NCBI GenBank assembly: GCA_015143295.1
Contig: CM026565.1
Coordinates: forward strand, 33,116,052-33,180,051
Direction of reading: 5' to 3'
Length of the DNA: 64,000 nucleotides
DNA from: Tetracentron sinense
Lineage: Eukaryota > Streptophyta > Magnoliopsida > Trochodendrales > Trochodendraceae
Shown piece by piece: positions 12,801 through 23,085 of the stretch. The stretch's first letter is position 1; every line of letters begins with the position of its first letter. A program made the translations under genes and the position numbers. The notes beneath the pieces were generated by a model that worked only from the letters and a program-made list of their open reading frames with translations, did no database searches and had not been told where the DNA came from.

Positions 12801-15475
12801 GCTTTGCAATTCCATAACTTCTTTTTTCCCTCTTTGAGTACATTAGTATGCTTTAAAGAGACCGATCTATGCTTTTTATCTCCATGCTCCATACCCGCAT
12901 GAGCCTAAACTGCTTCAGGCCATTTAAAAAGTATAAAAAATCTTTAAAGGAAAAAATTTAAGTTAGTCATGCTTTGGAACTATGTGTGGCTTGATTCCAC
13001 TTTGGTGGATTTATAGGCAACCTTTATCAGGTTCAACTGCCCTAGGTAGAAACTTTATATAAGTTTCTTTTTTTGGTATTTGTTTCCATTTTCTGTTTAT
13101 TTATATTTCAGGTTAGTTTCCATATTGATTTTAGTCATTTCCATCTATGTTAGTATGTTTCTATTTTGGGTCAATATTAATTTGAAATTGCCTATTAACA
13201 TGTTTCTAATTTCGGTTTGATATCTTGATTAGCACGATTTTATGTTGGGCATGAATTGATTATAGCATGTTATTTAGTTAAGAATTTTTAATGGTTTCCA
13301 ATTCAATCTAATATGGATTTAGGAAGTAAGCAACTGCTTTAGTGGGCATCTAAGGTGCTTAACACCTTTCCTGAACTCAACCGAATCTATTACCCAAGTC
13401 TTTGTTCCTGACCATTTGCCTTAATCATTGGTTAGATTGGGTTCTTAGTTCTTATTTTCCCAAATTAGAGTAGGTGGCGAGTCCTTTTTTCTGAATTTAC
13501 ATTATTTTGGATTAGGGTTTTTCCGATTTAGAATGGTGCTAAAATCTATGTCCACATTGGCAATTCCATTTTTTCTTTTTTGACATCAAGTGTATCACAG
13601 CAAAGCACAAATAGTATTTTCCTCTCTTAAATCAATGTTAACCTAGCCTAACTGGAATGGTTATCCATGACTAGTTTCGTCACATCATTGCCAACCTCTC
13701 ATCACATCATCCAGGCCTTTAAGTGATAATTTTTGCATCTTTCACATAGTTTCTGAGGATTATTCACAAGAAAATTAGTTTGGGAACTACTCTTTTGTCA
13801 TTAGGAAAAACAATTCCCATCTGACACTAGTAAATCTCATTTATGCTCGTGAATTCTTTAAATGTCTATTGTGTCTTTTGCCTTTTGTGTTTTATGGCTT
13901 TCCCTTCATCCATCATTAGGGCTGTATTCGGGCCGGGCTTTTCCGGGCTTGGCCCGAAGCCCGGCTCGGCCTGAATCAAGCTTGAAAGTTCAGCCCGAAG
14001 CTCGGCTCGAATTCAAAAGCCTAGCGGCTCGGCCCAAATTGATTCAAGCTCGATCCGGGCTAGGCTTGGCGAGATCTCGGCTTGAATACTTTTTTAAAAA
14101 AATAAATAAAGTAATAATATTTTATATTATTTATATATATAATAATGATACATATAAATAATATTTTATAATTTTTTTAATAATATTCAAGCCGAGCCGA
14201 GTCTGACTGAGCCTCAATCGAGCCGGGCCGAATCAAACAGGGGTTGGCCCGAGCTCGGCTTGATTGGATTTTCAAGTTTTTTTTAGGCTTGGCTTGGCCT
14301 GGCCTGATCAAGCCTAAAATTCGAGCCGATCTCTGGCCGAGCCGAGCTGAGCCACACAAACGGGCCAATCAGGCTTTGTGCAGCCCTATCCATCATGTCT
14401 TTTACTTTTTTTGTGTTTTATAGCTTTCTTCCCTTTGTTCATGTATAGCATCATTTTTTCCTCACTACTTCTGGGAGGACAAACTTTAGTGCTTATATTA
14501 TTCATGTGATGCAGTTGCATGGGTTGGGTCTTTTGTGATTTGGATTCCGTACTATGTCGAACAACATATTATTAAGGTTTCTTTTAAAGATCCCCCCCCC
14601 CAACACACACACACAAGAATTGTGTTAAGCTTCCAAACCTTGAAACCAAAAAAAATGGTCATGACTTAATATTTTGGTATCTGAATAACAGGATGGCCGC
14701 AATGTGGGAAACCATGCATTCACATCATAGCAGCCAGCTGAAGATTGTCGCAGACCTCAGGTCCCTCGACATTTCCCATGCCCCCAAGGAAACAAGTGAG
14801 CACCATCACAAGCGTACCATCCAGCTGTGGAATATTGTCCAAGATTGGCATTTACAGTTCGAGAAGCTTGTGAGCCATCAGAAAGAGTACATAAAAGCCC
14901 TCAACGGCTGGTTGAAACTTAATCTCATCCCTATTGAGAGCAGCTTGAAGGAGAAGGTGTCGTCCCCACCACAGATGCAGCGGCCCCCTATCCAGTCCCT
15001 CCTGCATGCCTGGCAAGACTATCTTCAGAAGCTTCCGGATGAGCTGGCCAGGACCGCAATATCCAGCTTCGCTGCCGTCATCAAGACTATTATGGTGCTT
15101 CAGGAGGAAGAGATGAAACTGAAGGAGAAATGTGAGGAGACCAAGAGGGAGTTTACGCGCAAGAATCGAGCATTTGAGGACTGGCACCAAAAGTATATGC
15201 AGCGGATGGATCCAGAGAGGACTGAAGATGCAAACCACACGGATCTTGTTTCAGAGAAGCAGTTTGTAGTAGAGTCCCTGAAGAAGAGGTGGCAAGATGA
15301 AAGGGAAGCCCACCAGAAGCACTGCATTCATGTGAGGGATAAGTCGTTGGGGACTCTAAAGACTCGCTTGCCTGAGCTCTTTCGTGCCATGTCAGATTAT
15401 GCTCATGCTTGTTCAGATACGTACAAGAAATTGAGCATGTTGCACCCCCAGAACCTGACTGAGAGCCCATCTTGA
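3553..15475 (+). CDS. DUF630/DUF632 protein (APSR1/NRG2-like)
   Basis: Four exons join in frame: 3553-4537, 4974-5149, 5963-6186 and 14692-15475, giving 722 aa plus stop, with GT-AG introns and phases that close exactly. The N-terminus, MGCTQSKIENTEAV, is the DUF630 domain; Gly2 and Cys3 suggest N-myristoylation and palmitoylation, hence membrane attachment. Residues about 75-200 hold proline-rich blocks and an acidic stretch. DUF632 begins near residue 300 (LLQILSELDDHFLKASQSAH) and runs through exons 2-4, with AWEKKLYDEVKAGELMKFEY and WHLQFEKLVSHQKEYIKALN as family signatures and charged, probably coiled-coil helices to the end. Family members include APSR1 and NRG2, linked to phosphate and nitrate responses and growth; that role is inherited from the family, not shown here. 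Intron 3 is 8.5 kb and mostly transposons. The start is the first ATG of the family's MGC motif. Confidence 0.93.
6804..6842. repeat. (TA)n microsatellite
   Basis: Uninterrupted AT/TA run inside the 3' end of the LINE. Confidence 0.95.
7252..8255. mobile_element. 1-kb non-autonomous hAT element, copy 1
   Basis: Ends are CATGGTTCAAAATATTGGTA and, reversed, CATGGTTTAAAATATCGATA. The flanks are an exact 8-bp target duplication, ATCGGGAT (7244-7251 and 8256-8263), the hAT hallmark. Subterminal regions are crowded with GTATCGG and GATACG motifs, likely transposase binding repeats. On the minus strand around 7790-7960 a frame encodes a Tyr/Gln-rich tail with DNYGQITTQQQTYVQM then stop; the same frame survives in copy 2. 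Inserted in the LINE. Confidence 0.88.
9831..10497 (+). other. Intron 3 sequence, no feature seen
   Basis: AT-rich intronic DNA between the LINE and the LTR-like block. The open frame at 10204-10452 has no recognisable motif. Confidence 0.45.
11106..11703. mobile_element. hAT-type MITE made of GAGGC/GCCTC palindromes
   Basis: Ends CAGTGTTTTAAAA and, reversed, CAATGTTTTAAAA, flanked by the exact 8-bp duplication GGTACGAA (11098-11105 and 11704-11711). Both ends are packed with GAGGCTTA.GCCTC palindromes; the centre is AT-rich. No coding. Nested in the older LTR-like block. Confidence 0.85.
11784..11814. repeat. (CT)n microsatellite
   Basis: Uninterrupted CT run inside the LTR-like block. Confidence 0.9.
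13917..14388. mobile_element. hAT MITE, TAGGGCTG family, copy A
   Basis: Ends TAGGGCTGTATTCGGGCC and, reversed, TAGGGCTGCACAAAGCC, flanked by the exact 8-bp duplication TCCATCAT (13909-13916 and 14389-14396). GC-rich arms full of CGGGC/GAGCC words flank an AT-rich core. Same family as 46670-47148. It lies 300 bases before the last-exon acceptor of the DUF630/DUF632 gene. The open frames here are by-products of the GC-rich arms. Confidence 0.9.
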
Positions 15476-15693
15476 GAATGTATGTTCTCTGTATATTTAG
15501 CAGGTCTTTGTTGTATTACTTTTACCTTCTTTTCTTGCAGTTTCTATTTGGGAAAGCAGCATTTGTGGTCTTTCTGCTCACTGCAGCTTTGCCAATCTCA
15601 TGTTTTAATTTGCGAACATATTAAGTTATTTGCCAGGTTCATCCTATTGAAAATCTTACCATTTTCATACTTGCACACACACCATGCTTGGGG

Positions 15694-16694
15694 CATGGTT
15701 CAAAATATCGGTATCGGTCGCCGTTTCGGTGAGTCCAAAATAGGATACGTATCGGTGTATTGGTACAGTATCGATTGGATACGGAGGAAAAATTCAGGAT
15801 ACGCTAAAAAAGTTTGGATACGCAAAGAAAAACTTAGATACCTTACATAAAATCTCTTTTAATGCAAATATAAACCCAAAAAAAAACTAAATGAAGGTCT
15901 CCAACTACATTTATAATCATATATATGAAAGTTAACAAATTTATAAGTTAAAAAAGGAGTGCGCGCTGGTAAATACGTATGAAGATACAAACCATAGTTA
16001 CTTAACCAAGTGATAGAAGCTCACATGCATTCATAAATCAAAAATGTGAAATTAGATTGACCCTTGTATTCACAAATCAAATTACATACATGATAGAAGC
16101 TCAATACCACATTGAGCTTCGTACCGACTCATACTCTATCATTGTAGGATTAGGAATCGAGCAGAGTGATATATTATAAGTAGTCCAGACATGATGACAC
16201 CACTGTGTCTAAGTCATCATCGTGCGGTACATGCTTATGTACATTTGTACATATGTCTGCTGCTGAGTCGTGATCTGTCCATAATTATCAGTCGAAGACT
16301 GGGACTGAGCATCATAACTAGTGGTTCTTGATAAGTAGGGTTGGACTGGGGCTCCCAATAAGTAGGGCTAGGCTGGGGCATCATATCCAGGAGGATAACT
16401 TTATTTACATATTAATATCTAAAGTAAATGAAAGTAAAATTAAGTTAAAATCATTTACTTAAATAATATATTATGTAAATAAGTTGTGTGTATCGGGTCA
16501 GGTCTGTATTGTGGATCCTAGTGTAAATGGAAAGATAAAAAAAATTAACTAAAAATCCCCATATCGAGTGTATCGGGCCTGTATCGGCTGGATACAGTAG
16601 AGTTTTTTTTTCAGTGTATCAGTGTATCGGGTAGCTCCAAATAGGATACGTATCGACCCGTATCGGTCGATACGTATCGATATTTTAAACCATG
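15694..16694. mobile_element. 1-kb non-autonomous hAT element, copy 2
   Basis: Sister of 7252-8255 with the same ends (CATGGTTCAAAATATCGG; reversed right end CATGGTTTAAAATATCGA) and its own exact 8-bp duplication, GCTTGGGG (15686-15693 and 16695-16702). It begins about 220 bases after the stop codon of the DUF630/DUF632 gene, so it may be transcribed as part of that 3' end. The minus-strand Tyr/Gln-rich tail is kept in frame, but its stop has changed to a Tyr codon and the frame runs several codons further. Confidence 0.88.
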
Positions 16695-16947
16695 GCTTGG
16701 GGTTGGGACCCACCATTCAATGTCCACTGTATGAGATTTCCTAATATCCGATCATCACCATCCATTTTATCGTATCGAAATCCACATCCACCATTTACCT
16801 AACTTCTTTGCAGTCCAAAAGAATATAACAGTTTGGATGGTAATGGTCATCTAAGGTGGTAGTTTATGATCTGATTTATGGTTTCATTAAATCCGTATGA
16901 TTTTTAAGATCTAAATCGATCAAGTTTTACATGAGGATTTGGTTCAA

Positions 16948-17125
16948 CATGTTCTATTAGATACAGGTAGGGGAAGAACCCGGCTTGATATTGTTAAAAA
17001 AAAAGAGAAAGTAGAATCAAATCAAGATGATGAGGAGCATGTTCTATTAGATACAGGTAGGAGAAGAACCCGACTCGCTATTGTTAAAAATAGAAAGGAA
17101 GTAGAACCAAGATGATGAGGATCAA
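16948..17125. repeat. Two-copy 90-bp tandem repeat
   Basis: The unit beginning CATGTTCTATTAGATACAGG occurs at 16948 and again at 17038 with small differences, ending near GATGATGAGGA in both. No coding sense seen. The rest of 16703-17524 is AT-rich and unremarkable. Confidence 0.85.
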
Positions 17126-17524
17126 CCTGTTTTTGTGCCAAAGATCTTTACCAGTTTCTCAGAACTGGGGTTACATCTCTTTCCATTTCCATTCACGAGT
17201 TCTCATGTGTTTACATCCATTGCAGTATTTTCAGGTTTAGGATTGAGGCGTTTGGTTACATGTAGAATTCTGAGTTGACAACCCCAAATAGGTTAATAAC
17301 CCTTCACAGTTATCTGTAGTTACTGAGATAGTTGGACAAAAGATGAACCTACAATGCCGCCTCCATATAAGTTGCCTTGGAATGGCTTAAAACATGCTAG
17401 CAATCAAAACCTGTAACTGCAGCTTTCGCTGCGTTAGGATCTGATTATCTCTTGTTGTGAAACTCTATTGAGTTAATCTTCTGTTCTCTGCTGGCATAGA
17501 TAGTGAATTTGTAAATGTAGAGAT

Positions 17525-20090
17525 TGTGAACACCCCATTTTTACACCCCCAAAACCCTTTTATTAATTTAATTTAATTTAATTTAATTTTGTTTTGTGAG
17601 CCTGAGTGTTGAGAGAGAGAGAAAGAGAGTATGTCCAAACCCATCTCCTAATCCTTTTCACTAAATCCATTTCATAAGACCCATAATTGATTACTCACGT
17701 GCCAAGCCTATGACCCAATTGATTAAGCCTTAAAAGCCCAAGGCCATACATGTACCAAGCCTTAGCCTTCAAGTCATGGCCCATTCTTTAGTGTTCAAAA
17801 CCCTAAATTTAAGTCCATTACCCTCACAGCCCATTTATTAAAGCCCACAATCTTTAAGCCAAGCCAGCCCATCACTGTTGTCTATAAGATCAAGAGATAG
17901 GGTTTAAAAATCCCAAACCTCATTCGGTTGAGAACAGCAGCCCCCACTCTCTCTTTCTCTTCTCTCTCCCGATCTCAGTCCAACGGCGAGGACAGCGCCC
18001 CCACCGTCTCAGCAGCAACCTTCTCTCCCTCTGCTTCTCTTCATCGCCGGCGGCAGCACCTGGCATCTCCTCCGGCGAGAACATCAGATCGGCAGGCTTC
18101 ACCATGAGCGCCGGCCAATAGCTCGAACACCAATGCAGCCGTCCCTATCCCTTCTTCTCTCTAGATCTCTCTTCTTTCTCTCTGCTCGATCTTCTCCGAC
18201 GAGATCGCATAGCACAGCAGCAGCTCCATCACCATCTCGATCTTTGGCCTGCGCTTGAATGAATCCGCGGAGAGTTCAGCCTTTCATCTTCAATCACCAA
18301 CTCCGGCGAGGTTCCATCTCTTCACGGATCCCCATTTTCGGGGTCGATTCTTATTCTCTTCAGGCGAGTCGTAGACTGACATCTCTCGGTGATTCGTCTG
18401 CTCCGATCATCACCGATTTCCCGCTGGCGAGCCTCTTTTTTGCTCAGGTTCGCCGGTCATCTTCTCCGGCAAATCCAGCTACTGTCTCCCACTGTTGCTC
18501 AAGTCACCTGCGTCAATCACCAATACCCTCCACCGGCGGCAGCAGCATTGTCTTCACCATTTCCGGCGAGCTTCACCTGGTCGGTGGCCTCATCATAGCT
18601 CCGGTCAGCTCCTGGTTTTCTCTTTGATCAGATTTGTAAGGATCTTAGATTTGGTTCTCCTGTTCACCATCACCCTGTCCAAGCCAAGGCATGACTAGCT
18701 CTCGCCGGCGGCAACAATCCAACGGTTTCATCTTGAATTCTAGCCAATAACCCGCCTAATTACGGAGGAAGTCCGGCTAGACCAGTGGGCTCGTTTCTTT
18801 TTAATTTATTTGTTTTAAGTCATGTATATTTGAGCGCTTGAGAGGAGAGTTCGGTTCGCTTCTTCCCTCGGATCATCGGAGCAGCAGCATCATCACTGTC
18901 TTCCTGTCCACACCTGTCACGGCAACCGCTCACAGGTATATCTTCTCCCTATCATTTTACTGCATGTATATATTGTGTATTTTATATATGCTTCCTGTGG
19001 TAGATATTAAATCACAGAGGGAGAGGGGCTGTTTTGTGACTTTGAGAATGCTTGACTTGAGGATATTTTGTTTGAGACTAGTTTCTTTTGGTCTTGCCCA
19101 AATTTTGGAGTCAGGGATCTATTTTGTTCAAGACCAAAATGATAACAGCCCCTTTAGGCATATTTGGCATAAGATACATAGCCCCTGATTATTTTGTCTA
19201 TATTTAGACTTTTGCCAAATATGATTTCGGTTTCCGTTATTATGCCAAAGCCGGTTAATCAATCTCTATTATTGTTTTAATGGGCCTTGGCGTAGTAGCT
19301 TTGCACCGAACCTTAGCTTGTATATTAATTTTTAGCCTCGTTTAAATTATATGCACAAATTATCATAAGGTTAGGCTTTATTTTCCTTTTGCCTACCTTG
19401 GGCACTCAGGTTAGTTCTTAACTAGTTAAACTTGCCAAAGTTAAAAAATACAAAAAAATACAAAAATACAAAATAACAAAAAATCCAAAAAATCTGAAAG
19501 AAATTTACCCTAATAAGTGAACGCCCCCTAGAGCTCCCCCACGAGCACCTAGCCACGCGACTATCTCCCGGAATGAGATTCATAAATCTCAATTCCACTT
19601 CCCCTCCCCAACTCAAACACGAGTTGGAAGTGACCACACTCCGAAACGAGTATAAAAACAGTCACGGACCCCGAACTACTATGAGGGTCTGATTCCGACT
19701 AACCGGATAAGTAGGCAGCCCAATCAGGGTTCGACCCCAACCAAAAATAAACTTTTTTTACACCCCCTTTTGATCTCGATTAGCAAAATTAATAAATTTT
19801 AGGAAATATTAAGTGATTTTTTTTATGTTTGATTTAGACCTAAGGAGTAGGTTACCATCATCGGATGGAGGTCCTGGGGTGCCTAACCCCTTCCCCAGGA
19901 CCTAAAGGGATTTCTTACCTAGACTATTCTGGACCGTAGACCCTCTCATTTGGTTTATCTCGGGATCCTACTTCCCCTAAGTAGGTGGCGACTCTCAAAA
20001 ATAGATTTAGCGTTATTCCTCCACTCTCGGACCTTATTCCGATACTTAGAGTTGAGAGGGGAGGAAAGGCGGTAAATTTATGCGTTCACA
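17525..20090. mobile_element. Solo LTR of a long-LTR retrotransposon
   Basis: Begins TGTGAAC and ends GTTCACA, a perfect 7-bp terminal inverted repeat with the TG...CA rule, and is flanked by the 5-bp duplication GAGAT (17520-17524 and 20091-20095). No primer-binding site, gag or pol frame lies inside, so it is most simply a solo LTR left by recombination. At 2.57 kb it is long; long LTRs are known in some Ty3/gypsy lineages. Bases about 17930-18930 are unusually GC- and CT-rich with many CCGGCGA words and chance open frames (e.g. 18259-18627), probably the LTR's own promoter/leader or captured plant sequence. Confidence 0.8.
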
Positions 20091-20581
20091 GAGATGCTAG
20101 TTGTTTCCTTAATTGAGTTAATTTACTACTGAGTCATTTTCCTCCTCATTATATCTGTAAACTTGGGTGTTCTCTTTTGAATCCTTGAATACATTAGTTC
20201 CAGTAATCAAATTTAGTTCTTGGGATATGGCATTTCTTAATGCAGCATCTTTATTCATTTTGGCTTACTCATTTCTTACCCACAAATGAACATATAAAAC
20301 AGTTAAGAGTCACAATCCTTTAACCATGGAATGTACAGACAACGAATACAAAAAGGTATGGTTTCTGCGCATGTTCTTGAACTTTGATCAACCACAGTTA
20401 CTTTGAGAAGTACCTGTCAAAAGGAACTGCTGGAAATATTAATTCGGTCTTGAAAATAAGAGAAAACCCAGAACTTGTAACAAGAAAAAATGACTTGGCT
20501 CTGAAAACTAGTAAATTTTCTCACTTGAAGTAAAGATGGCTTTAGATTATTACTTAAGAGTGCAACTCTTGAACAAGGATA

Positions 20582-23051
20582 TCATCCCGAGCAACAAAGA
20601 AATCTTCTTCTTCTATCTTGTGTTTCATTGTGCAGATTCATTCCAGTTGAGCGTGAAGGGGAAGCTTTTGCCAAGCGCTTTGCTGCAAAAATCTCCAAGC
20701 ATATGATCATACATACTGGGACAGGCTTATATCATAAAAATGAAATGAAGTTGTGGACAGATAAACCCAGGATTAGACTGTAAGGAAAGGCTAATATTAT
20801 CATATCTGGAAGAAACAGGACCCACCAACAAAATCACCCAATTTTTTCTACCATGATTATCTATTATATAGACCGACAGTTAACACTTCTTTCTGATAGT
20901 AAGTTTATACTAATTTATTTTGCATAGATCTACTAGGCGAGACTTAACTGGTGGCAGATAGAGGATGATATACTGTCCTTACAGTCTAGCACATGGGGGA
21001 CCTAACAAAGAAATTACCTATTTCATAGAAGAGCTCATTAACATTCTGTGCAGTTTTTGCTGATGTTTCTATGAAAAGCAATCCATTTTCTTGCGCATAT
21101 CGCTCGCCTTCCTGCAAGAATTAATAGAGTTCGAGAAAAATTGCCTTCACTCAGTAAACATCACAGAACAATACCATGGATTGTGAAGAATTGCCATAGA
21201 AAGAAAAGATTCACAAGTTTGGAGTGCATCAGTGGCATTGTTAGAGATACAATGAGACGAGGAAGCAACCAACTCAAAGTCACATTATGCATGTAACACT
21301 CAAGAGGCATTTTTTAGTGAAAGGAAATACCAAAAAACCTTTGAAATCAGTATTCCATATCTCGGGATAGCTAATTCATCACCAAATGTCCTAACATTTC
21401 TAGTAATCTTGCTGGTTAGACTAATAATCCTGCCCATCTAGTCCTATCATCAACATCTTCTAAAATAAAAGCAGTAGAGTACCATGAATTATATAACAAA
21501 TAGGCGACAAAATCATGAAATTGCAAGTACCTCAGTGGCCACCTCTCTCTTTGTTTCCAAGTCAGCCTTGTTTGCAACCAGCATCATTACCAAAGTTGGA
21601 TTTCCTGATAAGTACAAATTTAAAAATAAAATAGTGTACTAAATACCAACTTTACCCGTAAGTCTAGACGCCTACCTTCTTTTTTTTTTTGGGTAGAAAT
21701 AATAATTTATTAATTTGAAAGAGTGGTGTACATGGGCCTGGTTAAAACCTCTGCCAGCAAAAGTCAGGTTTTCCTTAGTACAACTTCCGGATCTAAAAAA
21801 CTTGTAAGCCTCTGAATGTGCAAACTTTGCAAGGTCATGAGCTGCAGAGTTTTGAGATCTTCTCACCCATTTATGATGTATTATAAGGTATAGTGGGGCA
21901 TGCATATTTCATGTGGTAGCAGCATTTTTCATCAGATACCCTTTCAAATGTTTCTTCAATATAAAACCACAAGATCTAAAAGGGTTCTTTGAGAAAAAAT
22001 GTACAGTGTCTAGTGTATTGATGGAGGGAAACATAGAAGGGGAGCATACAGGTCTGCCGAAGAAGACAATATGAAAGGTATGACAGGACTGGAGAAGACT
22101 CTCTAGAGAGGCATTTAGATATAAATTTGGCGGCATGGCGAAGACATTTAGCTCTCCCAACCAAATGAATAAGTTTAAAAGATAGAACTAGGAAACAATG
22201 TAAGAAGGTTTAAGAGGGAGGAGAAGGATCTACAAGAGAAAAAATTTGGTCAGAAGAGCAAAGCTTGACCTACCCTTTTTCATATAAAAACTGAATATTT
22301 AATCCTCTGAGAAATGAAAAGGAAATTGAAGGATGAAGGAATGTGTGCCCAAAGATAATGTTATCTTGGAGATTCGAGAAAGGAGATAAATAATGCAGTT
22401 AACTGGATACAGAGAATTCACAAATAACCAGATGAGTCATTATAAGAAAGGATTGCAAACCTAGTCTCTTCATATCGAACAACTAAACAGAATCTAGACT
22501 CTACAGCTTCTATTCTCTGTTTATATGAGATTAGTCTCATCAGTTTCTCAAGTCAAGAAGAAAATGGGAGCAATCATACTAGTTTTTGTGAGTCACCTTG
22601 TCTTTGCAGTTCTTGAACCCATTTTTTAGCTCGAACAAATGAGTCCTGTAGCAAAAACATCATATGTTCCACAAGTTAGATGGATTCCTAGTCAAAAGAA
22701 CGCGGGATGATATATTAAAGAGTAACAAGTATTAAAATGAAAAGTTTTGAAACAGGTCCTTTGAAGTAGATATATCTGAAAATTACAATCCACATGCATA
22801 ACATACAATTCCAGCCATAGACTGTCTCTACAAAATCCAGGAGTCAAGTGTAACTTAGCATTCAGATCCACTGCAACACATAGATGACAATTCCCCTTAC
22901 CACTATATGCCCAGAATAGCTGTATCTTCCAAATTCCAATAACTGTCCAGACTCAGACTATTTTCATTTATCAAGGATGCATATAAGATTGGATCCAAAA
23001 AGTTATAGAACACCCACTAGTTTACTCAATCAGTTACACACACACACACAC

Positions 23052-23085
<34 letters not shown>

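Larger units (their letters stand above)
10498..13556. mobile_element. Degenerate solo LTR, related to 17525-20090
   Basis: Starts TGTGAACATCC and ends ATGTCCACA, matching the termini of the better-preserved solo LTR at 17525-20090. The two share the distal block GTAGGTGGCGA(C/G)TC preceded by a GGTGC(C/T)TAAC segment. Without the nested hAT MITE (11106-11703) its length is about 2.45 kb, close to the 2.57 kb of the other. No matching target duplication (CATCG against TTGGC), so it may be an old copy, a recombinant, or have slightly different ends. Confidence 0.55.

Noticed and set aside
13862..14368. Open frames on both strands with Arg/Pro/Ala-rich products; likewise 46692-46874
   Set aside because: They lie in the GC-rich arms of the TAGGG(C/G)TG hAT MITEs, where any frame stays open.
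18259..18698. Overlapping open frames that look gene-like in composition
   Set aside because: Inside a solo LTR with a clear target duplication; no family match and frames overlap without preference.
21909..22164. Two minus-strand frames in RABF2 intron 4
   Set aside because: They overlap in different frames and neither continues the LINE RNase H sense; probably non-coding.
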